64,000 nt of DNA, from NCBI GenBank assembly GCA_016081115.2, contig JABTTQ020000684.1:248001-312000 (forward strand), given 5' to 3'. Made by a program: the position numbers and the translations under genes. Shown piece by piece: positions 1-9,768 of this stretch (position 1 is the first letter of the stretch; every line of letters starts with the position of its first letter). The notes beneath the pieces were generated by a model. That model saw only the letters and a program-made list of their open reading frames with translations, was not told where the DNA came from and searched no databases. Source of the DNA: Rehmannia glutinosa. Its lineage: Eukaryota; Streptophyta; Magnoliopsida; Lamiales; Orobanchaceae.

Positions 1-315
1 TTCGGCTCTCCGTATATACCAATACGTTTAAATGAATGGCCCATGACTCCATATCAACATCAATAAATCTTTTCGAGTAACCCCTGGGGAGACACCGTAA
101 TTTCTTTTTCTAGAGAATAGCGAGACCCCGGAACGACCAACCGCATCAATGAGAAAATCCATGCAAATTCAAAGAATGTTTCAACTTTTCAATAAAAGCT
201 TCTTGCATTTTGTTTCACAAGAAGACTATGTCGGGGACTTAGCACGGAAAATTCCCTTAGCTCTTGAATTGTCGAGGGTTCCCAAGCCCTCAACAAATCT
301 AGCGATGATACTCAT
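1..315 (-). pseudogene. LINE ORF2 N-terminal endonuclease fragment, degenerate
   Basis: On the minus strand an ATG at 315 opens MSII followed, across frame changes, by residues like the RGLGNPR signature that starts plant LINE ORF2. A DIVFL..ETK-like stretch lies near 215-235, matching the start of the AP-type endonuclease domain that nicks target DNA for target-primed reverse transcription. Several frameshifts and stops break the frame. The fragment runs off the left edge of the window, so reverse transcriptase, if present, lies outside. It sits directly downstream of the ORF1 remnant, the normal LINE order. Family assignment rests on short motifs only. Confidence 0.65.
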
Positions 316-339
316 TGGGCTCGGTGGGATCAAGGTTGC

Positions 340-1765
340 GCCGGTCTCGCCTATTGAATAGATGTGATGGATATGGTGGAGAAAAATCACCCTTTTTTGC
401 CGATCATTTCCACCGGAGTTTCGAACTAGGATCGAAAGAAAACAAACTTGGGAGGAGTTTGTGTTTGGAAGTTTCTTGGGTGGAGGAAGGGGAGTTTGTT
501 GGGTCATGGATAATTTTTCACTTGGTACGGACAAATTTACGGGCTAATTTTTCGCTTTCGGTGTGTCAAGATGCATTGGTATGGAAATGAGGAAGGGACT
601 TGTGGGCGTGAGAGGGGGACGACGGGAATGGATGAAGGAGGTGGGGAGGATTTGTTTGTTGGTTTTTATTTGTGGTTGAGGGGTTCGATGAAGGAGGATG
701 GGACGAGTTGATCGGATTCAGCGGAAAAGCGGAGGAAGAGGGGATGGCCAGGAAGTTTGTGTATGTGGAGGGGGGAGAAATGTTTCTTTTGCAAGATAGA
801 GGGTTCGATGTGGGTGGGAATGAGATGATTATTATTGGTGGGGGATGTGAAAAGGGATAATAACCAGTGATGAAGTGTGGTTATGGAGGGTTGAAGGTTC
901 TGACAACGGAGTGGTAGCGGGAGGCGTGCGATTTTGTGGAGGGTTATTGGGTTGGTCATTTTGCTGTGTTGGGGAGGAAGATGATGCTGGAAAGGAATTG
1001 TTGCGAGTAGGGTTTGTGTTAGGGTTTTCAGTTTGTGGGCCCGGAGCCATGCGCCGTAAAATGGGTCGGATATTTTCTCCGTAGGATTGAGAATTCGAGT
1101 TTCACATTCCCATTCACCGTACCTATGATACCGATATTAACAAAAGTTCGGCAAGCGCTCGTATTTCAAAGAAGAACAAATATTCATTCCAATGGAACAT
1201 AGTTTTGATAACTTGACGAAGGGGTTTCGTTATATCTAAATTCAGCCGGCACGTATATAAGCGCCCAAATTGAAGAACCATATGAGTCGGAATTGACGTT
1301 CATATATGTGCCAATGAGGTTTCGTTGTTGTTGCAAAGCTTCGTTCATGAGACCAATAGGGACATCATGAAGTTGGACCCAAAATGGACACGTCGAGATA
1401 GTCAACTTGGATCCGACTCGTGAAACCCTAGCCTCCATCAATGCAAGGAGAGATTTATCGAAGATCCACAGAGACCAAGCTAGGGTTTTCACCTTATCCA
1501 CCAGATTTCGAATTGAAAAACAATCGTGTTGTCTCCGAGCGGTTTTGCGCTCATACCATGTCGAGGGTTCCAAAGACGTTTGAACATTGAGGAGATGGAG
1601 TCGAAATTGATGGTACGCTGCGATAACACCCTCCCAACGAGGGTTAAGGATTAATCTGTAATATCCGGCGTGAGGGAATCCGCTGATATTTATATGTTTT
1701 CGTCGGTGTTCAGGCTGAGTTTGGAATAGAGATTGGAAAGATCGTCTCCCATGATTAATTCCCAC
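340..1765 (-). pseudogene. LINE ORF1 (DUF4283-type nucleic-acid-binding protein), degenerate
   Basis: An open minus-strand frame at 1184-1765 reads like the DUF4283 domain common in plant LINE ORF1: TLAWSLWIFDKSLLAL, then CPFWVQLHDVPIGLMNEA, then a glycine/isoleucine stretch. In LINEs this protein binds element RNA. After a frame change the reading YGAWLRAH appears near 1055-1030, matching the YGxWLRA segment that normally follows, close to the zinc-knuckle region. The remaining 340-1000 stretch is low in stops on this strand but frameshifted. The open frame has no ATG at its 5' end and extends upstream to a stop near 1792, so the start is uncertain. It lies between a LINE 5' leader and the ORF2 start. 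Confidence 0.72.
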
Positions 1766-2026
1766 GGCTCTGCGCGAATATCTTAGATTGTATCATATAT
1801 GAAACCACCACTCGCAAAACCTTAGAGAAGAAGAAACCTACAAAATGAAACAAAACAGGAAACAAAAACACAGAAAGCAAAGATTAGTAGATGCGTTTGA
1901 TGGTGTGGGGGTGAGGCGATGGCTAAGTATGGACGGAAATGGGCCAAAAGCAGTCATGGACAGAGCCCATGAGAGCCTTGACGGAGGGGAAATGAGACAT
2001 TAAGGGGGAAACCCTAGGACAATAAC
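1766..2026 (-). other. probable LINE 5' leader
   Basis: This non-coding stretch precedes ORF1 on the minus strand and is pyrimidine-rich in that orientation, as plant LINE leaders often are. It ends abruptly at 2027, where the gypsy LTR begins. No ORF or RNA gene is visible in it. Confidence 0.4.
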
Positions 2027-3631
2027 TGTAATGACCCGAATTTTTATGCCTTTATAAGAATTATGAATTTATTTTATTTTATTGTATTTTATAATAATTG
2101 GACCTTTAATTAGTTTAGAGTATTAAATCAAGGCCAACTTTATAGTAAGTTAGTAATAAGCCCATATATCCAAAACCTAGTCGAGTTGGGAGTAGGTTAA
2201 AATACAGATATCAGACATATAAAACACGCACATGCAGTACACACAATACACACGACATATATAGTAAAGAATCGGCCAAGGGAGAACGCAAAAAGAGAAG
2301 AAGAAAAAAAAAGGAGAGAAAGAGAAGAAAAATAGGTGATTTTCCCAACGCGAATCTTCTAGGACTACGTTTGATCCCAAAGAGCCTGAAATCTTAAGTT
2401 GAATAGGCAATTAATCTCCTTAGTTTCAAATAGATTTAGGTTTGTAATGTTGTTATGTATGTGATTTCTATTATGTTAATTTTAAGGCCTATTGCTTTAT
2501 TATAATTGACTGCAAGGTTTGTCGTTTTATCATGTTTGACTACTACAAGAATTGACTCTATGTATGTATTGGCTTGTCGCCTTATGTGATAAGAATTTAT
2601 GTGTTAATGTGATAAATTGGCTTGCCGTCTTATATGATATTTATGTATTGATGTGATAAATTGGGCTTTCCGCCAACCATGTATGATTTGAGTGTATACT
2701 TTCCTAATTAGTTGAATGTAGGGTTATTCCTAACTAATTTAATATAGGGTTTTTGCTAATAGTTGAACATATGGTTCATCCTCAATTAATTGAATGTTTG
2801 ATTTTCCTAAATTAGTTGAACATAGGGTTTATCCATGTACGGTTTTCCCTTAACTAACTGAATGTAGAGTTTTCCCTTAACTAATTGAATGTAGGGTTCT
2901 CTCTTGATTAATTCAATATAGGGCTTTCCCTTAACTAATTGAATATAATGTTTTCTCCTAACTAATTGAATGTAGGGTTTTCTCCTAACTAATTGAATGT
3001 AGGATTTTCATTAACTAATTGAATGTAGGGTCCTCCCTTGATTAATTCAATACAAGGTTTTTCCCTTAGCTAATTGAATATAGGGTTTTCTCCTAACTAA
3101 TTGAATGTAGAGTTTTCCATTGACTAAATGAACCTAGGGTTTATCCCTTAACTAATTGAACATAGGGTTTTCCCTGACTAATTGGATGTATGATTTTCCC
3201 TAACTATCTAAATATAGGATTTTCCCCAATTAATGGTGAGTACCTTTAATGTAGGTCTACCATTATTTACATGTTTCAAGTCATGTTTGCTTTTAATACA
3301 TTTATCAATGAATGTGATTTAATTATAATATTTGTGCTCTTTAAGTTTATGTTCGTATTCAATTGAAGTTGCATCACTTAGGTTCATGCATCATGTTAAT
3401 GTATGCTCATAGCATTTCACGAGCATCTCATATTAAGTAAAGTCAAGTATTAATAATGTTTTCAAAGAAATGGGTGCACATTGTTCTATGATGCTAGAGT
3501 GAATGGGAAATGGCCGCTGGGGACCGGCGTTCTGATAATGTGCCGCTTGCGGCTAATGTTAATGTTAATGGAAAAGGGCCTTCGGGCAAAACGAATAGAA
3601 ATAGGCCTTCGGGCAAAACGAATGGAAATGG
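2027..3631 (+). repeat. Ty3/gypsy family A LTR, plus strand, left part
   Basis: The segment begins TGTAATGACCCGAA and matches, in the opposite orientation, the LTR at 11782-13991 and the split LTR ending at 30898. It is interrupted at 3631/3632 by the family C copia element and resumes at 11211. Joined, the two parts give about 2.17 kb, against 2.21 kb for the uninterrupted LTR. No protein is encoded. The left flank is ATAAC (2022-2026). Confidence 0.85.
2700..3235 (+). repeat. 27-28 bp minisatellite with telobox-like motifs
   Basis: About 18-19 imperfect tandem units of 27-28 bp follow the pattern AACTAATTGAATGTAGGG plus TTTTCCCT. On the other strand several units contain AAACCCTA, the plant telobox core. 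The same array is present in the two minus-strand family-A LTRs (12785-13322 and 29705-30242), so it belongs to the LTR and is not a local expansion. Confidence 0.85.
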
Positions 3632-3945
3632 TGTTTGATAAATGGTTTTATCATGATTTTGACGATTTTGTTTTTATACCAAAATAATGGTTTTAAAGGT
3701 TGTCCAAATACTCCTAAATGATTTAAAATGGTTTTAATATTTTACGGAATATTTCTTCGAGTTTTATTTTCCGACAAAAATTGGACAACACATTTAATGA
3801 TTTTGTATCAATGGGTTTTTACATCCAAACAATGTTTTCAAATGTTATCTAAATACTCCCGATCGGTCTAAAATGTTTTCACTATTTTTTGGAGTATTTC
3901 TTGAAGTTTATTTTCGATATAAAATTGGACAACACTTTTGTTTTG

Positions 3946-4180
3946 AGGTCAACCGGTCGCCGTATAAGGCAACCCGTACCTGAAAGTTGTGCAAAACAGA
4001 AAACTACATGTTTGCAGAAAATGGTGAGGGTGACCGGTCACCCTATAGTGCGACCGGTGACGTCGACCGGTCGACCTATAGGGCGACCGGTACCTGAAGA
4101 TTGGTTCAAATTTGCAAACTTCTCTGTTTCGTTTTTTTGATGAAGGCAACCGATCGAGGTGTACGTCGACCGGTCGCCCT
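3946..4180 (+). promoter_or_regulatory. cluster of ACCGGT palindromes in U3
   Basis: At least five ACCGGT cores occur upstream of the TATA box, several extended to TCGACCGGTCGAC or CGACCGGTCGCC (around 3950, 4033, 4052, 4066, 4085 and 4168). They recur at 10090-10340 in the 3' LTR and, three times, at 8610-8665 near the end of pol. Clustering in U3 suggests protein-binding sites. This is inferred from position and repetition only. Confidence 0.6.
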
Positions 4181-4390
4181 GTGTTATTTTGCTGTGTATT
4201 TTTCAAACGTCTATTTCGTATGCGACCGGCCCTCTATGGTTTGACAAATGACAAAATTCTAGTTGTTGTTGTGGAGACAACTTTTCCTAAATTGTGGAAT
4301 TGATTTCTAACAGCTATAATCTTCATTTTAATTGCAAGTTTTTTGTGGATATCAGATTCCAAGAGGAGCCTATCAAGTATCAAACATCTC

Positions 4391-4400
4391 CTATAAATAG
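4391..4400 (+). promoter_or_regulatory. TATA box of family C 5' LTR
   Basis: CTATAAATAG followed by a purine-rich start region. The same box is at 10489-10498 in the 3' LTR. Transcription should begin about 30 bp downstream, which puts the hairpin array inside the RNA. Confidence 0.8.
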
Positions 4401-4634
4401 AGGAAGATTTGAAGCACAACAATAAGAGAGAAAACTACAACACAACAAGATACACTCAAGAATACACTTGTTCTTACATTGTGTTATTTCTTGTTGTAAT
4501 TTGCCTAGCTTATCACTTTCACATCCTTGAGGTCTAGGCTATTCTTGATTACACTTGCACTCAATTGTATAATTCATTATCGAGTTGTAATCTTGGATTT
4601 TTGGGTAATCATTCAACACAAGATATCCTTATGA

Positions 4635-4892
4635 GTGTTTTTGTGGTAAGAACACACTTGGGTGATCTAGGTGTTAGGTGTGAGAAGATTGTGGTAATCT
4701 TCTTTTTGAGGTGTTGAAGAATTTGGTATTCTTCAAGGTTGAAGATTGTGGTAATCTTCACAAGGTGCCGTTGGAGATTGTGGTAATCTTCAAGTGAGAT
4801 TGAGGTAATCTCAAAGGTGGTGTTGAAGAAGAGTGTGGTGCTCTTCAAGGTGTTGTTGTAAGTTGGTGTTGTATTAATTTTGGTAATTAATA
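4635..4892 (+). other. array of eight short hairpins with a shared GGT-ending pentaloop
   Basis: Eight inverted repeats lie in tandem in the transcribed leader: 4635-4655, 4684-4702, 4714-4736, 4740-4760, 4771-4793, 4795-4813, 4828-4846 and 4872-4892. Stems are 7-9 bp and mostly different (GAAGATT/AATCTTC, TTGAAGAAT/ATTCTTCAA, TGAGATT/AATCTCA, GAAGAGT/GCTCTTC, ATTAATT/AATTAAT). Every loop is GTGGT, TTGGT or GAGGT. The first stem has a T.G wobble here and a C-G pair in the 3' LTR copy. Changing stems with a constant loop indicate selected or duplicated RNA structure. Function is unknown. Confidence 0.85.
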
Positions 4893-5112
4893 AAATCTTT
4901 TTCTTTTTGAAATCCATCCAGGATATCTTTGGGGTGGTAGAGGATTAGGCCCTAGGTGGGTTGAACCTCTATAAATCGACGTGTGTTGTTTACATTCCGT
5001 ACCTTTGTTATTATCTTTGAGCATTCGGTTCGAAAAAGAGGGCGAAATCGAAAAGATGGAGATAATCTATTCACCCCCCCTCTAGATTATCGTAGCCGCT
5101 TGGACTTACAAG

Positions 5113-5125
5113 TGGTATCAGAGCC
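5113..5125 (+). other. primer binding site (tRNA-Met type)
   Basis: TGGTATCAGAGCC lies two bases after the LTR end. It is the usual plant Ty1/copia complement of the initiator tRNA-Met 3' end. Confidence 0.9.
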
Positions 5126-5155
5126 AAACTCTTTGGCAAGCTCGTTTCACATCGC

Positions 5156-6566
5156 GAGTGAAGAGGAACGATCGTCGGCTACGAACGAAGCTCATCTTAC
5201 CAGCACCTCCACCACCAAGCCACCATTATTTGATTCCAAAAATTTTATATTTTGGAAAGAAATAATGGAATAATATTTACAAGGTTGCGGGTTCGGCATT
5301 TGGAACACCGTTATAAATGGAGAATCCATTCCGATGAAAGACACACCACACACCTCCAAAGGCCTCAAAGAGCTAAATGACGAAGAGAAGAAAATCATCT
5401 CCTTAAACGGTAAAGCTCTCAATATTTTGTATTGTTCACTTACTAATTTGGAATATGAACATATTGTAGGAATTCGATCGGCTCATGGAGTATGGCAAAA
5501 ATTAGAATCCATTCATGAAGTATATGCAAATGATAGGAGCAACTCAAAAGCATCTACTTCTCAAAGGGATACAAGTTCAAATCTAAGGAACAAGCCTTTT
5601 ACAACTTCCAACTATGAAGTAGTCGAACAATGTTTTATGGGCATCGAAGAAGAAAATGAGGTATGTCTTAAACCCTCTACTTCCTATGATATTGTTATTC
5701 AAAATGATTATAGTGATTTTCAAAATGATTTTGATGATCTTTAAAATGAATTCCAAAATTTACTTGTTAAGTACAAAAATTTGAAAAAGGAATTCAATGT
5801 TTTGAAAAATGAAAAGGATAGTTTATTTACTTCCTATGAATCACTATCATGTGCTCACACCACCACACTTGATAAGGTTAGAAACCTTGAAAAACAAAAT
5901 AGTACTCTTGTTGGGGATATTAATTGCATGAAAAATAATTTATCAAAATCCAACTTGAGTACCAATAAATTGTCCAATGTTGTGAATGTTAAAGGTTGTG
6001 ATAGTTTGAATAGTGAACTTGATCATGAGCCTAATATTGTCAAGCATATGAAAAAGAATTGAGTTCCTATGCATGTTAGTAATATTACTTGCTTTTATTG
6101 CGGTAAAAAGGGTCATACGGTAAATACTTGTCGGGCTAGAAATAGCTCAAACTATCTTTGGAGACCTAAAAGTCTCAAGATTAATCCCAAAGGACCCAAC
6201 CACTTGAGGGTACCACAAAACAATGTTATATTAGGTACTCGGCGAAATAATAATCGAAGAAAATTCATACCGCCAAGAAAATATCAAATGACCATTTCAT
6301 TTGATCAAAGGAGAAAACATTTTCAACAAAGTCATTTTACAAGAAGAGGAAATAATCAAAAATGGGATGAACAAAATCCTTGGAAGTGGCAAAGACATCA
6401 TCAACAAGATGATTTTCCAAGAGAAAGACACTTTCAAAAATGGGAAGGCCACAATGCTTGGAAATGGAGCAATTGGAGAAACCATCATCAACAAGAAGAT
6501 TTTCAAAAGGGAAGATACCATCAACAATGGGAACGACACAACCCATGGAAATGGCGAAATTGGTAA
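5156..6566 (+). pseudogene. family C gag, broken by stops
   Basis: Reading frames from 5156 give KPPLFDSKNFIFWKEIME, then after a stop YLQGCGFGIWNTVINGESIP, typical of the N-terminal DUF4219/UBN2 part of copia gag. A charged, heptad-like segment follows at 5781-6062, probably a coiled coil. A retroviral-type zinc knuckle CFYCGKKGHTVNTC (CX2CX4HX4C) lies near 6093-6134, and a tryptophan-rich repeat tail follows. In-frame stops occur near 5271, 5742 and 6061, and part of the UBN2 core is missing, so no full protein can be made. Gag would assemble the virus-like particle and bind element RNA. Confidence 0.85.
6345..6566 (+). repeat. tryptophan-rich peptide repeat at gag C-terminus
   Basis: Three imperfect copies of a unit around QKWEGHNAWKWSNW, separated by HHQQ(D/E)DF spacers, follow the zinc knuckle in frame. 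The DNA repeats with it, so it arose by tandem duplication. I do not recognise it from other gag proteins. Confidence 0.7.
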
Positions 6567-7430
6567 ACCATATTTCCTATTTAAATATGCGTTTTATTTA
6601 GTTATTATGCATGTCTTTATTTGTGCCTATATTTTCAAAATGAGTTTTCAAAATATTTATTTTTAAAATTAAGGTCTTCAATATATATTTGTGTTTTTAA
6701 AAAAACAAGACCTTGTATGATGCTTATTTTAAAACTCTTGTGCATTTTTGTAGACTAAGTGTGTTATCATCTCTTATGAATTTTTATGGCATGAGCTTAC
6801 TTGTGATATCTCTTAGCCTACACTTTTATCATTATGGTTTGTGCAAAATTTGGTTTAAGAATTGTGTAGGATTTACATATCTCTCTTAAATGGTTATCTA
6901 CTCGTAATATATCAAGAGAAACATGAACTATCGAGGTACGCTCATTATTGTTATTCATTTCGTAGACTCGATACATGTTGTGCCATATTCCTATGTGCCT
7001 ATCTTATACAAGTGCCATTAAAAGGATGTTTTGATTTTTGAGAAGACATTATTTGACATAGCTTGTTTTATCCAAGATTTGTAAAGGATTATATTTTGTT
7101 TTGATAAAACAATTGATCTACTAAGTTATGCATTTTATTGCACATATAAATGCCATTATTCTTGGATGCTTATGTCAAAGATCTTATTCATATGATTCTT
7201 GTAAATGAGGTCTCAACTATGTGCTCTCGTATTTTCATATTTCAAAAGAGACCTTATATAGCTTTCTATAAGCTTGTTTGAACTTGCATGTTGTATTATA
7301 CTCTTGATGATTATCTTTAAGCATAGTATATGTTACTTACTATAGTGTCTCTATCATTCGATATTACTATGCTCGTGTGCAAGATGTCTTGATAAGATTT
7401 TGCAGGAATTTTTAGTGTTTTGGAACAAGA
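6567..7430 (+). other. pol region without recognisable protease or integrase
   Basis: Protease and integrase should lie here in a copia element. I see neither the DSGCSGHM protease motif nor the HHCC or DDE signatures. The 860 bases are AT-rich and closed in all frames, so the region is either deleted and replaced or decayed beyond recognition. Confidence 0.55.
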
Positions 7431-7433
7431 TAA

Positions 7434-8055
7434 ATGACCAAGGCAAGGTTAGTAGCCTAAAGGTATTATCAAGAAGAAGGTAATTGATTTTGATGTAACA
7501 TTTGCACTCATAGCACATTTAGTAGCTATTTGCATTTTACTTGCCCATTCTTGTTTTAAGAAAATTTCAAGCTTTACCAAATGGATGTTAAATCCAACTT
7601 TCTCAATGGTTTTATTCAAGAAGAAGTTTATGAAAAACAACCTCCGAGGTTTAAAATTTTTCTAGGCCAAATGATTTTTATTAAAGGCCTTGTATGGTTT
7701 AAAACAAGTACTTCATGTATGGTATGATAGACTTAGCTATTTTTGCTAAATGATTTTACAAAAGGTAAAGTTGATACTACTCTCTTTGTTTTTTTTTTTT
7801 TAAAATAGGGCAAGATTGTTTACTTGTGCATATTTATGAGAATATTTTTGGTGCTACTAATGAATATTTGTGCAAGATATGTTTTTCTAAGTTGATACTA
7901 GGTGAGCTTGAGATGAGCATGATAGGGGAGCTCAATTTCTTGCTTGGACTACAAATTATTCAATGCCAAGTAAATGGTTATATTTCAAAAGAACTCTTGA
8001 AGGAGTTAAGCGTTGAAGAAAGAAGAACCATCTCAACTTCTATGGCTAAAGATTG
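7434..8055 (+). pseudogene. family C reverse transcriptase remnant
   Basis: Across frame changes the sequence gives TKARLVA, YYQEEG, then MDVKSNFLNGFIQEEVYEKQ and PPRF, the usual start of Ty1/copia RT. It continues with IFGATNEYLCK and MSMIGELNFLLGLQI. The catalytic YVDD before IFGATNE is replaced by YEN near 7831-7840, so both active-site aspartates are gone. Stops and frameshifts are frequent. It would have copied element RNA to DNA in the particle. Confidence 0.8.
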
Positions 8056-8084
8056 ACAAAAGTTGAGAAAGGCATATCGGCCGA

Positions 8085-8420
8085 TAAACAAATTCGAGGT
8101 ATGTTTTCTTGTATTTTTCCTATAGACTCGACATTCCATATGCCTTATGTCTATTTGCTCGACTTCAAAAACTATCCAAACGAATCTCATTAAAGTGTCG
8201 TTAAAAGAAAATTTCAAATATTTGAAAGGCACTTCTTCTTATGACTTGTTCATCCAAAGCTTTAAAACGTTCTTATTTTTCGGGATAACAAGTCCGGTGA
8301 AAATTATTCAAAATATAGTTCGTCATAATCGAACTAAACATATTAAGATTCGATATTTTTTAAGGGATTGCATGTTTTAACAAAAACTTGAGATATGTTT
8401 AATTCCGTCTCAAGGATAAC
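8085..8420 (+). pseudogene. family C RNase H remnant
   Basis: The readings FKNYPNESH and, later, HNRTKHIKIRYFLRD match the copia RNase H segments of the form PNPKESH and HSRTKHIDIRYHFLRD. Frames shift between them. The domain would have removed RNA from the RNA-DNA hybrid. It is followed by non-coding 3' sequence. Confidence 0.7.
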
Positions 8421-9768
8421 TCGCGGACTTTTTAATCGTTAACCGCTGAGTATTTTACCTCATTTCGAGCTTGATTATGACATAATGTATATTGAATGAG
8501 GTCTACGTTTGCATTTTGCATGTTTTAAAACTTAAGGGCGAAAAATCGGATTTCTGGATCAAATTTCGGATTTTCAAAACAGAAAAGAACCACTGGGCTG
8601 ACTGGGGCAAAGCCGACCGGTTGCCCAAGCCGTCGACCGGTCGCCCTGCCCCTGGACCGGTCGCCCTTGGCTATTGTTTGGCTTAAAATGGTTCTGTTTC
8701 CAGACTTAGCCATTTTGGCTTATTTTGTCCATTTTTCGTCCCCTTCGCAAATTGCACACAAATTTCACTCCAAATTTGTTTTGTTGCATACATTTCATGT
8801 CTTGGACTTATTTAGGCTCGATTATCATCGTCATTGCTCGTCTTTACCGATTAAATGGTAAGAATTCTACTTCCTTATCTCAATTGGGTTGAACCCTTGA
8901 GAACTTCGTTTAAATGTCTATTTCTTGATGCAATTTATATATGTTTGTGATGAGCTTATTGATTGTTGATGAATGATATTTATTATATTGCATTTGGTGA
9001 TGAAAAACTTGGCTTGATTTATTTACAAGGGCTATATATATCTTTTTCAATTATTTGACGCCCGCCAAGTGTTCGATAAAACGTTTCAATGAAAAATTCA
9101 TCACATACATGATTCTCTCGTTTTCAAAAGTCTTATATATTTATAGAGATCATGTTTTTGCAAATCAAATGAGTTTTCATAAGCCTCTACAAGTCATATG
9201 ATCGACTTTTTCCCTTCTATTTGATCTATAAGCTTCAATGTTCAAATAGCTCGATACATCGGTTTAGTTGCGCACTTTGATATGATTATATGATGTTTTT
9301 ATCGTGAAAACATTCTTTTTGATGATTTCAAAGGGGGAGAAATAGGTTATAAGCTTATTAGCTCATAAAAGCTAAAATAAGCTCGAGAAAGAAGCTATAA
9401 GCTATGGCTTCTAAAAGCCATAAGTTGTGGATTATATTTAGTCCATTTGTTGTATTATGGACTTATATACTTGTCTAGTGATGTTTTGTTGACAGGGGGA
9501 GCTTATAAGCTCTTGTACTTAATACCAATATGTAAAAACTAAGCTTTTAGCTTGTGGATGATTGCTTTTACATTACTCTTGTTGTGTATATTGATAGGGG
9601 GAGCTTTTGCTATATATGTTTAATATCTCTACTCCTATCCTTGTGATTATATTGCGTGGAATGTTGTCGCTCACAACGGACAGTTCCTTTTAACCGGTAA
9701 AATTGTTGGGTTTTCAAAATCGACCTCGTTAAAATTATTTTGGTTTGTAATCATCAAAAAGGGGTGAT
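8421..9768 (+). other. 3' untranslated region with multiple polypurine tracts
   Basis: There is no ORF of note. Three ACCGGT palindromes lie at 8610-8665. G-rich purine tracts occur at about 9330 (AAAGGGGGAGAAA), 9494 (CAGGGGGAG), 9594 (AGGGGGAG) and 9756-9768 (AAAAAGGGGTGAT, touching the 3' LTR). Repeated tracts before the 3' LTR are a reported hallmark of Sireviruses. An inverted-repeat patch built from AAGCTTATAAGC words lies at 9350-9520. Confidence 0.7.

Larger units (their letters stand above)
3632..5110 (+). repeat. family C 5' LTR
   Basis: 1,479 bp, TGTTTGATAAATGG to GGACTTACA, matching 9769-11205. U3 carries ACCGGT palindromes, a TATA box lies at 4391-4400, and R-U5 carries a hairpin array and ends two bases before the PBS. 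Confidence 0.93.

Noticed and set aside
1184..1765. Host gene encoding a DUF4283 protein
   Set aside because: Followed in order by YGxWLRA sequence and a LINE ORF2 start on the same strand, with frameshifts: a LINE relic.
2700..3235. Regularly spaced repeats suggesting a CRISPR array
   Set aside because: Units are continuous, degenerate and without unique spacers, and they lie inside a plant LTR: a minisatellite.
3946..4180. ACCGGT repeats as a CRISPR or origin-type iteron array
   Set aside because: Irregular spacing, position in U3 just upstream of a TATA box, and duplication with the LTR fit retroelement regulatory sites.
4609..4917. 102-codon minus-strand ORF, repeated at 10707-10946
   Set aside because: Antisense reading of the hairpin array. 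It repeats only because the LTR does.
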